From Pseudomonadota bacterium (GTDB taxonomy: Bacteria; Pseudomonadota; Gammaproteobacteria; UBA9214), in NCBI GenBank assembly GCA_041395565.1, contig JAWLAI010000004.1:186001-250000 (forward strand): a DNA stretch of 64,000 bases. Reading direction: 5' to 3'. Below the pieces are notes generated by a model. The model was not told the origin of the DNA. It did no database searches and was given only the letters and a program-made list of their open reading frames with translations. Of this stretch, positions 44,614 through 53,593 are shown piece by piece. The translations under genes and the position numbers were made by a program. The number at the start of each line of letters is the position of its first letter. Positions within the stretch are counted from its first letter, which is position 1.

Positions 44614-45006
44614 TCACTCCCCGGTGAAGCGGGATTCCAGATAGCGGATGATGTCGTTCGATTCGTACATCCACTGCATGCTGCCGTCCGGCTTGGCGAT
44701 CCGCAGGCAGGGGACCATGAGCTTGCCGCCGCATTTCAGCAGTTGCTGGCGACTGGGCTGATGGTGCTGGGCGTCGCGGGTCTCTATGTTCAGCGCCAGG
44801 CGCCGGATGGCGCGGCGGGTCTTGATGCAGAACGGACAGCTGCGGAACTGGTACAGGACGAGTTCGCGGGTCTCTGCGTCGATGCGCGCCTGGGCGGTTG
44901 GGTCGCGCTGGACGCGACGCGGTGCGGTCAGGCGATCGCCCAGCAGCAGCAGCGGGCCCACCAGCATGTGTGCCAGTTTGAAGCTATAGCTGACGATGGC
45001 GTTCAT
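44614..45006 (-). CDS. Glutaredoxin/thioredoxin-fold protein with N-terminal membrane-like helix
   Basis: 130 residues. A hydrophobic N-terminal stretch (LAHMLVGPLLLLGDRL) precedes a glutaredoxin fold: LVLYQFRSCPFCIKTRRAI with the dithiol CPFC, KLMVPCLRI supplying the cis-Pro, and YESNDIIRYLESRF, which resembles a GST-N/glutaredoxin C-terminal helix. Likely a GSH-dependent redox protein close to the inner membrane. It converges on the CBS gene and shares direction with the ATP-grasp gene. Confidence 0.83.
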   Translation of the reverse strand: MNAIVSYSFKLAHMLVGPLLLLGDRLTAPRRVQRDPTAQARIDAETRELVLYQFRSCPFCIKTRRAIRRLALNIETRDAQHHQPSRQQLLKCGGKLMVPCLRIAKPDGSMQWMYESNDIIRYLESRFTGE

Positions 45007-45096
45007 GTGCGGCGTCTGTCAGGTTGTCTGTCTTGCGCTCAGGCGCGATTCGTACCGGCCCCATGCGCGTATCGCCCGGCTGCGCGCCCCCGTACC

Positions 45097-46368
45097 TCAG
45101 CGCATCCGGATGGCAAAATGCTCGCGGAAATAACCGAATAATTCAAGCCGCGACGTCGGCGAGGCGGCGGTATAGAGCAGGTAACCGGTATCCTGACCGG
45201 CACCCTCCCGCCGGTCGACGGTATCCCCCGGCCGCAGCTTGAGGCGGAACTCGCGCAGGGCGGGATGTGTCCGTATCGCAGTCGCGCCGCGAACGTCCGC
45301 GACCTGCCCGGACCCGGGGTGCAGGATGTCCACGCCGGCCCAGGTGGCCGCCGCTGCCGGAAAATCGAAGGGTTCATCCAGTTCCATGGCGACCAGCGCC
45401 GCCCAGGGGTCAAAACCCCAGGCATGCCGCAGGGCGTTCATGATGTAGCCGCCCGGGGGGCGCACTGCGATCTCGCCGAACAACGGTCCCTTGGGGGTCA
45501 GATAGACCTCGAGATGGGTCATGCCCCAGTCGATCTTCAACGCCGCGATCACGCGGCGGTTGAAGGCATGCAGCGTCTCGAGCAGGTCGGCATCGAACCC
45601 CGCAGGCACGAAATTCACATGTCCCTTTTCCAGGTAGCGCGTGGTATTGACGAAATGAATGCGGCCGCGGTTCACGAACGATTCGACGCTTGCCTCGGGG
45701 GCGGTGATGTGGCGTTCCAGGAGCGTGCGTCCGTCCCGGCGCTGCACGAGTTCCGTTGGCCGGTGCAACAATTCCAGGCCGCGGCCACCGGATGACCTGC
45801 GGTGCTTGCGTACGAGCGGGGCACCCAGGAGTGCGAAGGCCTCTTGTGCCGAGTGCAGGGCGGACTCGGCGATGAAAGCGGTCATCGGGATGTCGTGCGC
45901 CGCCAGGTATCGCTTCATCGCGAGCTTGTCGTGGCAGCGCAGCGCGGTGGTGGCAGGCTGGCGCCGGGCGCCCAGCACGCGGCGCGCCACGGCCGCCGGG
46001 TATACGCCGGCCTCGGTGCCGGCGATCACATGCGTATAGCCGTATGCACCGAAGCTGGTGCTGATCTGCTGCCTGAGTTTTGCGCGCGTGTGCCACAAGG
46101 GTGCCGTGAGTGTCTGGCATGCATCCGTGACCGGGAAGGTGGCGCGTTCCCGCCACACCGCGAATGGAATGTTGCGCGTACGCAATGTCTCGATGAGCGC
46201 GCGGCGCGGGCCGATGACGAGGACGCGGTAGTCACGCAACGCGGGATGACCTGTGGGGTGCGATGCGGCGCCACTGTAATGGAAATGCGGCCGCGCAGGT
46301 AGCCCCCGCCCGCTCTGGCAAGCGGTCTCTGCAGTACGGGCCTGCCGTGCGCGGATGCCGCTTGTCAC
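45097..46368 (-). CDS. ATP-grasp domain protein
   Basis: Up to 423 residues. The preATP-grasp part is DYRVLVIGPRRALIETLRTR. The ATP-grasp part contains KLAMKRYLAAHDIPMTAFI, APLVRKHRRSSGGRGLEL (nucleotide loop), ASVESFVNRG and the metal-binding HLEVYLTPKGPLFGEIAVRPPG. This is the carboxylate-amine ligase type, but the substrate is unknown. The start is unsettled: GTG at 46368 gives about 43 extra basic residues, whereas TTG at 46239 starts exactly at the Rossmann strand. Confidence 0.82.
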   Translation of the reverse strand: MTSGIRARQARTAETACQSGRGLPARPHFHYSGAASHPTGHPALRDYRVLVIGPRRALIETLRTRNIPFAVWRERATFPVTDACQTLTAPLWHTRAKLRQQISTSFGAYGYTHVIAGTEAGVYPAAVARRVLGARRQPATTALRCHDKLAMKRYLAAHDIPMTAFIAESALHSAQEAFALLGAPLVRKHRRSSGGRGLELLHRPTELVQRRDGRTLLERHITAPEASVESFVNRGRIHFVNTTRYLEKGHVNFVPAGFDADLLETLHAFNRRVIAALKIDWGMTHLEVYLTPKGPLFGEIAVRPPGGYIMNALRHAWGFDPWAALVAMELDEPFDFPAAAATWAGVDILHPGSGQVADVRGATAIRTHPALREFRLKLRPGDTVDRREGAGQDTGYLLYTAASPTSRLELFGYFREHFAIRMR

Positions 46369-46411
46369 CGGCGCCGCGGTTCAGTGCCGCCCGGGCCGGC
46401 AGCTGCGCCCG

Positions 46412-46897
46412 TCAGTAGGGCGTGGTGTCGCCGAGCAGCGTGTGACCGCTGATCTCGCTGATGACGGGTTTGCCCTCGACCAGCACGTAGGTGGCGTACT
46501 CGCGGAAGCGGCTCGTCATTTCCCGGCCCTCCACGTTCATGTGTTCGATGATGGTCGAGTAGGACTGCCCGCTGCTGCCATCCGGCTGGATATGGATTTC
46601 CGTATTGATACGCTGGTAGTCGTAGTCGTCCACGTTCATCCAGCCGGTATCGATCAGCTGCAGGTATTCGTACTTGTCGATCTTTACCTTCGCCATCCAG
46701 TCCTTGTACTGGAACTCGATCTCCTTCACGAAGGCATCGTCCAGGTAGATGCCGATGTGGGCGGCATCATGCGCCCGTGCGGCCGCATCGGTGGCCTCCA
46801 TCACCTGCTGGATCTGCTGAACGGTGATCCGTTCCCCCGCCAGGAGCGGGGGGGTGAGCAGCAGCGCAAGCATTGCGCCGGTCAAAACTCTGTTCAT
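46412..46897 (-). CDS. Exported SnoaL/NTF2-like protein
   Basis: 161 residues from ATG 46897, nine bases after AGGAG. Signal peptide VLTGAMLALLLTPPLLAG. The mature chain starts with a helix VQQIQQVMEATDAAARAHDA and continues with long curved strands (VKEIEFQYKDWMAKVKIDKY, then EYATYVLVEGKPVI). This is the cone-like nuclear-transport-factor-2/SnoaL layout usual for small ligand binding. No catalytic residues stand out. Function unknown. Confidence 0.75.
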   Translation of the reverse strand: MNRVLTGAMLALLLTPPLLAGERITVQQIQQVMEATDAAARAHDAAHIGIYLDDAFVKEIEFQYKDWMAKVKIDKYEYLQLIDTGWMNVDDYDYQRINTEIHIQPDGSSGQSYSTIIEHMNVEGREMTSRFREYATYVLVEGKPVISEISGHTLLGDTTPY

Positions 46898-47047
46898 ATT
46901 GTTATGCTCCTGCACCGGTCCGGCCGGGGCCGGTAGCCGGTTTCCCCTTGCTACAGGGTCATTACAACATCCCGGCGCGGCACAACGGTACTGGACCAAA
47001 GGGCAGGGTGCGCCTGCTGCGCGCGACGCAGCGGCTGCGCCGCGTTG

Positions 47048-47713
47048 TCAACCCGAGGCGAGCCGGTGGGCGTGACGCGTGGTCTCGGGCAGGCGGTAGC
47101 GGGTCGTGCAGCGCAGGGCGTAGTCGATCGCCGTCGCCAGACTCACGCGGTGGCCGATGGAGACGTAGACCGGGCTGACGCGGTCGCGGGTGCGCAGCAC
47201 GGCACCGATGGTTTCCTCCCGGTCCAGCAGCGGTACCCAGGCCCCCTTCTCCGGCGGCAACGTACCGTGGGTACCGATCAGTCGCGACTTGGCCACCCCG
47301 ATACAGGGCAGGTCCGTCAGCACGCCGAGGTGGCAGGCCAAGCCGAAACGGCGCGGATGGGCGAGACCCTGGCCATCGCACAGGACGAGATCGGGCGGCG
47401 CGTCCAGTGTGTCGAGTGCCGCCAGGACGGCAGGCAGTTCGCGGAACGAGAGATAGCCGGGGATATAGGGAAAGCGGGTCGGGGCGCGGTGGATGGCCTG
47501 TGCCAGCGGTTGCAGTCCGGGGAAGCTGAGTACGGCCACCGCGGCCCGCGTGGTGCGGCCGCGGTCTTCGAAACCGACATCGATGCCGGCGACGGTGCCG
47601 ACCGTCCCGAGCCGGTCCCGGCGCTCGACCCGTGTCCGCAGGGTTTCCTGGATCGTACGGGCCGAGGCGATGTCCTCCGGCCACCTGCCGGTGTGGTGCA
47701 GTTCCCCGTGCAT
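47048..47713 (-). CDS. nfi: Endonuclease V (deoxyinosine 3'-endonuclease)
   Basis: 221 residues. AGIDVGFE carries the first catalytic Asp; YIPGYLSFRELP supplies the conserved Tyr and Glu; DGQGLAHPRRFGLACHLGV holds the second Asp and the deoxyinosine pocket; and PCIGVAKSRL completes the family. It nicks DNA one bond 3' of deaminated adenine. Start at ATG 47713 gives the E. coli-like N-terminus. A much longer open frame (to 48760) is antisense to the SagB-like gene and is spurious. Divergent from that gene. Confidence 0.92.
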   Translation of the reverse strand: MHGELHHTGRWPEDIASARTIQETLRTRVERRDRLGTVGTVAGIDVGFEDRGRTTRAAVAVLSFPGLQPLAQAIHRAPTRFPYIPGYLSFRELPAVLAALDTLDAPPDLVLCDGQGLAHPRRFGLACHLGVLTDLPCIGVAKSRLIGTHGTLPPEKGAWVPLLDREETIGAVLRTRDRVSPVYVSIGHRVSLATAIDYALRCTTRYRLPETTRHAHRLASG

Positions 47714-47845
47714 GCCGCCATTGTACGCGCAGGCGCGTGGACAGTGCGGGCCGGGCGGCTGGAATCGTCGCGGCGCCCGTGCCATCCACGGTCGGTCTGG
47801 CGTATGCTGTAGCGCCTGTCGCAGCGCGATGTCAGTGAGGCGGTC

Positions 47846-49495
47846 ATGAATCATGCCAGCGGCACGCCGGCGCAACTGCAGCCGGTCTTCGCCTATCACG
47901 AGGCGACCAAGCACGCGCACGGGGCCTATGCCAGGGGGCCGGGATTTCTGGACTGGGCGAACCAGCCGGACCCGTTCCGGCGCTATCGCGGGGCGCCCCT
48001 GCACCTGCTCGAGCGCGTCCCGCCTGCGGGCACACCGCGCTACGACGACGTGTTCGCGCCGGATGCCGGGCCCGCGCCGCAGCCCGTCAACCTGCGTACC
48101 CTGTCGCAGCTGTTTTTCGACAGCCTGGCGCTGTCGGCCTGGAAACGCGCCGGCACGAACCGCTGGGCACTGCGCGTCAACGCCTCCAGCGGCAACCTGC
48201 ACCCGACCGAAGGCTATCTCGTGTGCGGCCCGGTGTCGGGGCTGTGCGCTGCGCCGGCGGTGTATCACTATGCGCCACGCGCGCATGGCCTGGAGCAGCG
48301 GGCCTGCCTCACGCCGGCGCTCTGGCAGCGTCTCAGCGCCGGATTCCCCGACGGTACCTGCTTTCTCGCGCTCACCTCGATACCCTGGCGCGAGTCCTGG
48401 AAATACGGCACACGCGCCTACCGTTACTGCATGCTCGATGCGGGGCATGCACTCGCGGCGCTGGGCATCGCCGCCGCCGGCCTGGGCTGGCGGATCCGGC
48501 TGCTCGATGCCGTCGCCACGACCGAACTCGGTCTGCTGCTCGGCACGGCCCAGGCCGCCGCTGCCGAGGCGGAGGAACCGGATATGCTGCTGGCCTGCCT
48601 GCCGGTAACGTCCGCCGCACAGGCCGCGCTTCCGCGACCCGATGCGGGCTTGCTGCACGAATTTGCGGCACTGGACTGGCAGGGTGCGCCGAACCGGCTC
48701 AGCCCGTCCCACGTCGCCTGGGGAATGGCCGCGATCGCGGCCTGCGTACGCAAGCCGCACGGTGTGGCGGACTACGCGCGTGGGGTCATGCTGCCGCGGC
48801 CGTTCCTACCGCCGCCACGCGCCGTACCGCTGCGACCGCTGCTGCGGCAGCGGCGCAGCGCCGTGGCCATGGACGGGGTGAGCCGGATCGCATGCGACAC
48901 GTTCTACCGCATGCTGGAGCGCACGCTTGCGGCACCCGGTGCGCTGCCCTGGAGCTGCCTGCCCTGGGCGCCGCAGGTGCACCTGGTCGTGTTCGTGCAC
49001 CGGGTGGACGGTCTCGCGCCGGGGTTGTACCTTCTGGTGCGTGATCCGGCGCAGACCGCCGCGCTGCGTGCGGCGATCGCACAGGCGGCCTGCTGGTACC
49101 AGCCGCCGGGATGCCCGGCAGCGCTGCCCTTGTACTGCCTGCAGGAGGCGGACCTGCGCGCAACCGCCCGGGCACTGGCATGCCATCAGGCCATCGCCAG
49201 CGATGGCTGTTTCAGCCTGGCGATGCTGGCGCATTTCCGCGCGCCACTGGGGCAGTATGGGCCGTGGTTCTATCCGCGCCTGCACTGGGAGGCCGGCATG
49301 CTCGGCCAGCTGCTGTATCTGGAGGCGGAGGCCGCCGGCATGCGCGCCACCGGCATCGGTTGCTACTTCGACGATGCGCTGCACGCCCTGCTGGGCCTGC
49401 CGGACAACACCTTCCAGGATATCTATCACTTCACCGTGGGCGCCGCGGTGGAGGATGAACGACTGACGACAGAACCCGCCTATCCGGAGGCGTGA
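47846..49495 (+). CDS. SagB/ThcOx-like tandem nitroreductase-domain oxidoreductase
   Basis: 549 residues, ribosome site GAGGCGG. Two nitroreductase-fold halves: the first (about 80-260) has ALSAWKRAGTNRWALRVNAS followed by SGNLHPTEGYLV, the FMN-contact block of SagB-type dehydrogenases; the second (about 315-540) has PLRPLLRQRRSAVAMDG and ends with ATGIGCYFDDALHALLGL. Single-domain SagB proteins oxidise azolines in peptide natural products. No precursor peptide or cyclodehydratase is nearby, so the substrate here is unknown. It is followed 34 bp later by a glutamine amidotransferase. Confidence 0.85.
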   Translation: MNHASGTPAQLQPVFAYHEATKHAHGAYARGPGFLDWANQPDPFRRYRGAPLHLLERVPPAGTPRYDDVFAPDAGPAPQPVNLRTLSQLFFDSLALSAWKRAGTNRWALRVNASSGNLHPTEGYLVCGPVSGLCAAPAVYHYAPRAHGLEQRACLTPALWQRLSAGFPDGTCFLALTSIPWRESWKYGTRAYRYCMLDAGHALAALGIAAAGLGWRIRLLDAVATTELGLLLGTAQAAAAEAEEPDMLLACLPVTSAAQAALPRPDAGLLHEFAALDWQGAPNRLSPSHVAWGMAAIAACVRKPHGVADYARGVMLPRPFLPPPRAVPLRPLLRQRRSAVAMDGVSRIACDTFYRMLERTLAAPGALPWSCLPWAPQVHLVVFVHRVDGLAPGLYLLVRDPAQTAALRAAIAQAACWYQPPGCPAALPLYCLQEADLRATARALACHQAIASDGCFSLAMLAHFRAPLGQYGPWFYPRLHWEAGMLGQLLYLEAEAAGMRATGIGCYFDDALHALLGLPDNTFQDIYHFTVGAAVEDERLTTEPAYPEA

Positions 49496-49529
49496 ATCAC
49501 GGGCGCTGTGCCCGGCCGGAACTGCCGCA

Positions 49530-50234
49530 ATGAAGCCGATACGCTGTTTTCGACATGTGATGTGCGAGCCGCCCGGCTATCTCGGGACGTTGCTGGCGGC
49601 GCGCGGCATACCGTTCGAGGTCGTCTGCCTGGACGAGGGCGTGCCGGTACCGCAGGACCTGGATGCGGTGGCTGCGCTGGTGTTCATGGGCGGCGCCGGC
49701 AATGTCAGCGCGCCAACCGGCTGGATGCAACAGGAGCTCGCGCTGATCCGGCGGGCGCTGCAGCGCGATATCCCGATGCTGGGCATCTGCCTCGGCGCGC
49801 AGCTGATCGCCAGGGCGCTGGGCGGCAGTGTCGCGCCCAATCACACGCTGGAGGTGGGCTGGCATACGGTGGAACAGGTGGCGGGCAACGCGGCGCCGGA
49901 ATGGTTCGCGGGCCTGCCGCCGCGCTTCGAGGTGTTCCAGTGGCATGCGCACACCTTCACCCTCCCGCCCGGCGCCGTGGCGCTGTTGCGCGGGCGCTGT
50001 GCCGAGCGGCAGGCGTTTGCCCACGGTAATATCCTCGCCACCCAGTTTCATCTCGAGATCATGCCGCGTACCGTCCACGGACTGACACAGCGCTTTCGCG
50101 GCGATATCGAGGTGCTCTCAGATTGCGTGCAGTCCGCGGCTGTCATCACCGCGGATCTGGCCGCGCGCACGGCGCGGCTGCACCGCATCGCCGACGTCGT
50201 GTTCGGGCGCTGGCTGGACCGGGTTTACGGCTAG
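49530..50234 (+). CDS. Class I glutamine amidotransferase (GMP-synthase-like)
   Basis: 234 residues. The nucleophile elbow LGICLGAQLIARALGG has Cys87, and His174 with Glu176 in QFHLEI complete the triad. Upstream, VFMGGAGNVSAP is the oxyanion strand. Stand-alone members hydrolyse gamma-glutamyl or related amides rather than feeding a synthase. It is directly downstream of the SagB-like gene and likely cotranscribed. Confidence 0.88.
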   Translation: MKPIRCFRHVMCEPPGYLGTLLAARGIPFEVVCLDEGVPVPQDLDAVAALVFMGGAGNVSAPTGWMQQELALIRRALQRDIPMLGICLGAQLIARALGGSVAPNHTLEVGWHTVEQVAGNAAPEWFAGLPPRFEVFQWHAHTFTLPPGAVALLRGRCAERQAFAHGNILATQFHLEIMPRTVHGLTQRFRGDIEVLSDCVQSAAVITADLAARTARLHRIADVVFGRWLDRVYG

Positions 50235-50267
50235 AGCCGGCGGTGGCGACGCGTCCGTCCGCCCGGC

Positions 50268-50456
50268 TCAGCTGACAAGCGTGTCGAAGCGTTTGCCCTT
50301 GGGTACGAACACGACGCTCACGCTCAGGTCGTGCGGACTGTAAACGGTGGTGCGCAGGAGGATGCCGCGGCCTTTTACCACGGCCTGTTCGGTCATGGTG
50401 CGGATCTTGGTCGTGTCGTCGTAATTGTCTTCGATTTCTTCGTATTTGAGTTTCAT
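50268..50456 (-). CDS. Small protein of unknown function (62 aa)
   Basis: ATG 50456 is preceded by GGAG at good spacing. MKLKYEEIEDNYDDTTKIRT gives an acidic start, followed by a beta-like stretch ILLRTTVYSPHDLSVSVVFV and a basic end. No Cys, no signal, no membrane segment. It is a compact, well-composed small gene, but I recognise no family. Confidence 0.6.
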   Translation of the reverse strand: MKLKYEEIEDNYDDTTKIRTMTEQAVVKGRGILLRTTVYSPHDLSVSVVFVPKGKRFDTLVS

Positions 50457-50602
50457 TGTTAGCTCCGTTCTGGCGCCGGGAGCGGCGGGTGCCCGGCAAT
50501 GCGCAATCCACGTTACACCGCTGCCGAGGTACCGGCAAGGGCCGGCGGTCGCGCAGTTCCTGCTCGGTGACAGGTGATGGCGCATAGCTAAGCCGCGGCG
50601 CT

Positions 50603-51796
50603 TCAGCGGCTGCCGTCCTTGCGTGCCAGGCCGAGCTGCAGCTTGCCGTGGCCGAATTTCGCGCTGATGGCGTCAATGGTCTGCAACAGGCGCCGGTCGG
50701 CGGCGCTGCGTTCGGGGCGTGCGAACAGGTCTGCCTGCGCGCTGCCGGGAGGCAACCAGTCGCTGATGCCGACGCCGATCAGCCGGACCGGCCGGTCGGG
50801 CAGGCGGCCGCTCCGGAACAACGCCCAGGCCGTCTGCAGGATTTCGCGTTCATCGCAGGTCGGCGTGCTGCGCCGGCGCTGGCGGGTGTAGGTATCGAAG
50901 CCGGCGTAGCGTACCTTCAGCGTGACGACGCTGCCGGCCAGGCCTTCCTGTCGGGCGGTGCCCGCCACCGCGGCCGCCAGGCAGCGCAGGGTGTCGCGCA
51001 GCACGGCAGGGTCGTTCGTATCCCTGGCGAAGGTCGTCTCTTTGGAAATCTGCTTGCGGGCGCGGTCGGGTTCGACCGTGTCAGACGCAATGCCGAATGC
51101 CTGGCGCTGAAAGTGCGCTGCAGCGTGCCTGCCCAGGTGCTGCTCCAGGACCGACAGCGGCGTGGCGCGCAGCTGCGCAACGTGCCGAATGCCCAGACGC
51201 GCGAGCGCCCGGCTGGCCTTCGGGCCCAGTCCGCGCAGGTTGCCTACCGGCATCGGTCCCAGGAAATCCGCCACCTGTTCCGGCCGGACCACCGTCAGGC
51301 CGTCCGGCTTGCGATATTCCGAGCCGAGCTTGGCGACGAGCCGGTTGGGGCCGATGCCGACCGAGGCGGTCAGTCCGGTGGCCGCGTGGACGCGCTGCTT
51401 GATCGTGTGTCCGATGGTTTCCGGCTTGCCCAGCAGACGTTCGAGGCCGCTCACGTCCAGGTAGGCTTCATCGATGGAGGCGGCTTCCACGCTGGGTGTC
51501 AGGGTGGTGAGCACCTCGAACACCTGGCGCGAGACGGCGCTGTAGCGGGCCATGTCCGGGCGCAGATACACCGCGCGCGGGCAGCGGCGCCACGCCTCGG
51601 CGATCGGCATGGCCGAGTGGATGCCGCAGCGTCGGGCTTCATAGGATGCCGCGGCTACCACGCCCCGGCCGCCGGGGCGTGCACCCACCACGACCGGCTT
51701 GCCCCGGTACTCGGGGTGGTCGCGTTGTTCACAGCTGGCGTAGAACGCATCCAGGTCCATATGGGCGATCCAGCGGCTTGGTGGCGGGTGGGTCAT
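50603..51796 (-). CDS. dinB: DNA polymerase IV (Y-family)
   Basis: 397 residues from ATG 51796; homologous sequence begins at PPSRWIAHMDLDAFYASCEQ, which contains the first catalytic Asp. SIDEAYLDVS gives the second Asp-Glu pair. VGIGPNRLVAKLGSEYRKPD and GLGPKASRALARLGIR (helix-hairpin-helix) follow, then a little-finger domain with YTRQRRRSTPT. A translesion polymerase. A LexA-type CTGT-N8-ACAG box was not found upstream, so SOS control is not evident. The frame extends to 51952 with no conserved residues. Confidence 0.92.
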   Translation of the reverse strand: MTHPPPSRWIAHMDLDAFYASCEQRDHPEYRGKPVVVGARPGGRGVVAAASYEARRCGIHSAMPIAEAWRRCPRAVYLRPDMARYSAVSRQVFEVLTTLTPSVEAASIDEAYLDVSGLERLLGKPETIGHTIKQRVHAATGLTASVGIGPNRLVAKLGSEYRKPDGLTVVRPEQVADFLGPMPVGNLRGLGPKASRALARLGIRHVAQLRATPLSVLEQHLGRHAAAHFQRQAFGIASDTVEPDRARKQISKETTFARDTNDPAVLRDTLRCLAAAVAGTARQEGLAGSVVTLKVRYAGFDTYTRQRRRSTPTCDEREILQTAWALFRSGRLPDRPVRLIGVGISDWLPPGSAQADLFARPERSAADRRLLQTIDAISAKFGHGKLQLGLARKDGSR

Positions 51797-52124
51797 GCTG
51801 GCTCGGTGTTGCCGTGAACGGGCAGAAGATAACACGGCAACCGCATCCCTCGCGTACAACCACGGCGCTTGCTGCGTCTGTGTCAGGCATGGCGTCCCGG
51901 CGGCCGGCTCGCGGCTGGACAGGTAACCCCGCGTTCGGATCGGCTTGCTCATGAAATAATATAAACAGAAACTTATATTATTTATCTGTTGTTATTTGTA
52001 TCGAAGCGACGGGACTCCGGCACATTTCGCCCCGATTGGCTATACTGTGTTGCACGCACGCACACAAACAATAACAGTGGGCCGGTGACCGTCAACGCGG
52101 GACCCGGCCGGCGTGGAGGGGGAC
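51797..52124. other. dinB upstream region with an 11-bp A+T-rich palindrome
   Basis: AAATAATATAA (51954-51964) and TTATATTATTT (51973-51983) are perfect inverted repeats separated by 8 bases, inside an isolated A+T-rich stretch of about 60 bases. This is operator-like, or it could be a stem; about 160 bases lie between it and the dinB start. The rest of the gap shows no gene. Confidence 0.5.
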
Positions 52125-52298
52125 ATGCTGGGGGGCATTTTCTACTGGCTGAGGCATCCTGTTGCGGAGGTGCCGGAAGAGCTGTCGTACTGCGAGTTCG
52201 AATGCGGCGAGCTCGAATGCCACGTGCTTGACGTGTGCCAGTGTCCGCATCGGCTGCAGGCCGGATGCGTCGAGCAGCGGGATCGGGGCGATAACTAA
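52125..52298 (+). CDS. Small cysteine-rich protein (57 aa)
   Basis: ATG 52125 after GGAGG, five bases away. Sequence starts MLGGIFYWLRHPVAEVPEEL and then has CEFECGELECHVLDVCQCPH, giving six Cys including a final one (AGCVEQ) in 57 residues. The dense Cys pattern could bind a metal. There is no signal peptide, though the first helix is amphipathic. Confidence is limited because it is short; the good ribosome site and Cys pattern support it. Confidence 0.45.
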   Translation: MLGGIFYWLRHPVAEVPEELSYCEFECGELECHVLDVCQCPHRLQAGCVEQRDRGDN

Positions 52299-52595
52299 AT
52301 CATCATTCCCCGCGGCCGCGACGATTTTTTACGCCGTGCAAGGCGCGGCCAGCATCACGCCGTTGCCATCCGCGTGCGCACGCCAGCCGTGGGTATTGCC
52401 TTGCGCCTGATCGTGCCAGCGCGCCGCGACGGCAGTGCGCAAATCCTGTTATTCGCCGAGCATCCCGAACGCCGCCGCAGCCGGACGACTGCCGCCCGCG
52501 TGCTACCCGCACCGTGCGGAATATCCAAGCGCGGGCATCGCGGTCCGGTATCATGACCGGGTTGGCGGTGCCCCGCCTGCACACGGGTCGAGCAG
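52299..52595. other. Intergenic region, no gene seen
   Basis: About 300 G+C-rich bases before a conserved small gene. A minus-strand open frame through this region is Arg/Pro-rich and unsupported. Confidence 0.35.
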
Positions 52596-52898
52596 ATGCA
52601 CTATGATGAATTCCTCGCAAGTCTGGCGCAGGACAGCTGTCCCGAGGCGCTGGATGCGTGCCTGCGCGCGCTCTGGTACGAGGCGCGCGGCGACTGGGAT
52701 GGCGCCCACGCGATCGTGCAGGAACTGGCCGGCGCGCGGGCCGCGCGCGTCCATGCCTATCTGCACCGCAAGGAAGGCGACGAGTGGAATTCGCGTTACT
52801 GGCACCGCCGCGCCGGCTCGACGTTTCCCGCGGACCTGAGTCTCGCCGCGGAATGGGACGTGCTGGTGCGCGGGTTGCTGGAGGCGGGGCGCGGATGA
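52596..52898 (+). CDS. Conserved small protein with EGDEWN..YWHRRAG motif
   Basis: 100 residues. All-helical: HYDEFLASLAQDSCPEALDA, then LRALWYEARGDWDGAHAIVQ, and the hallmark RVHAYLHRKEGDEWNSRYWH followed by RRAGSTFP. This pattern recurs in small uncharacterised proteins of many proteobacteria. Its stop overlaps the phosphodiesterase start (ATGA), so the two are coupled. Function unknown. Confidence 0.72.
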   Translation: MHYDEFLASLAQDSCPEALDACLRALWYEARGDWDGAHAIVQELAGARAARVHAYLHRKEGDEWNSRYWHRRAGSTFPADLSLAAEWDVLVRGLLEAGRG

Positions 52899-53527
52899 CC
52901 GCCATCGGCCTGCTCAGCGACGTGCATGCCAGCGCGGCGCCGGTGCGCGAGGCGCTGGCAATCTTCGCGCGCGCAGGCGTGCAGCAGGTGTTCTGCGCCG
53001 GGGATATCGCCGGTTACCACGCGGAGCTCGCCGAGACCGTGGCGCTGCTGAGTGCACACGGCGTGCGCGCGGTACGCGGCAATCACGACCTGAGGTACCT
53101 GGCGGCACACGACGGTCCGGGCGCCGATCCGGTCACGACCTACCTGCAGGGCCTGCCCGCAGTCATCGATACGGTCGTGGCGGGACGGCACGTGCGGATG
53201 GTGCATGCGCAGCCACCGGATGACTGTACCGGCGGCGGCATCCGCCTGCTGGCAACGGACGGGTCCGTGCGTCCGGAGCGGGCTGCGCACTGGGAGCGTC
53301 TGCTGGCGGACTGCGCTTGCGACGTGCTGGTGGTCGGCCATACCCATCAGGTATTCGCCGTGCAGCTCGGTGGCACGCTGGTGGTGAATCCGGGCAGTTC
53401 CGCCTTCAACCACGCCTGCGCGATCCTGCGTCTGCCGCACTGTGCGGTGGAGTTGATCCCGCTCTCCGGTCGGCCCGTCGTGCCGTACTGGAGCTGGCAC
53501 GAGTACATGCAGGGCAGGGCGGACTGA
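52895..53527 (+). CDS. YfcE/MJ0936-type metallophosphoesterase
   Basis: 210 residues. Metal-binding motifs in order: LLSDVHAS, CAGDIAGY, RGNHDLRYL, VHAQPPDD, VGHTHQVF. VVNPGSSAF is a further family block. It hydrolyses phosphodiesters with a dinuclear metal centre; the biological substrate is unknown. ATG lies in a four-base overlap with the preceding gene. Confidence 0.9.
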   Translation: MTAIGLLSDVHASAAPVREALAIFARAGVQQVFCAGDIAGYHAELAETVALLSAHGVRAVRGNHDLRYLAAHDGPGADPVTTYLQGLPAVIDTVVAGRHVRMVHAQPPDDCTGGGIRLLATDGSVRPERAAHWERLLADCACDVLVVGHTHQVFAVQLGGTLVVNPGSSAFNHACAILRLPHCAVELIPLSGRPVVPYWSWHEYMQGRAD

Positions 53528-53593
53528 GCCGGCTGCGGTCCCGGCGCGCAGGCCGGGTTGCGGTGCGGCGCGTGCGAAATGGTGCGCCGGATG

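Noticed and set aside
47714..48760. 570-codon minus-strand open frame extending the endonuclease V gene
   Set aside because: Only the downstream 221 residues match endonuclease V; the rest is antisense to the SagB-like gene and has Arg/Gly-rich noise composition common in high-G+C DNA.
51797..52010. LexA/SOS box upstream of dinB
   Set aside because: No CTGT-N8-ACAG match in the correct orientation; CTGT and ACAG occur but in the wrong order.
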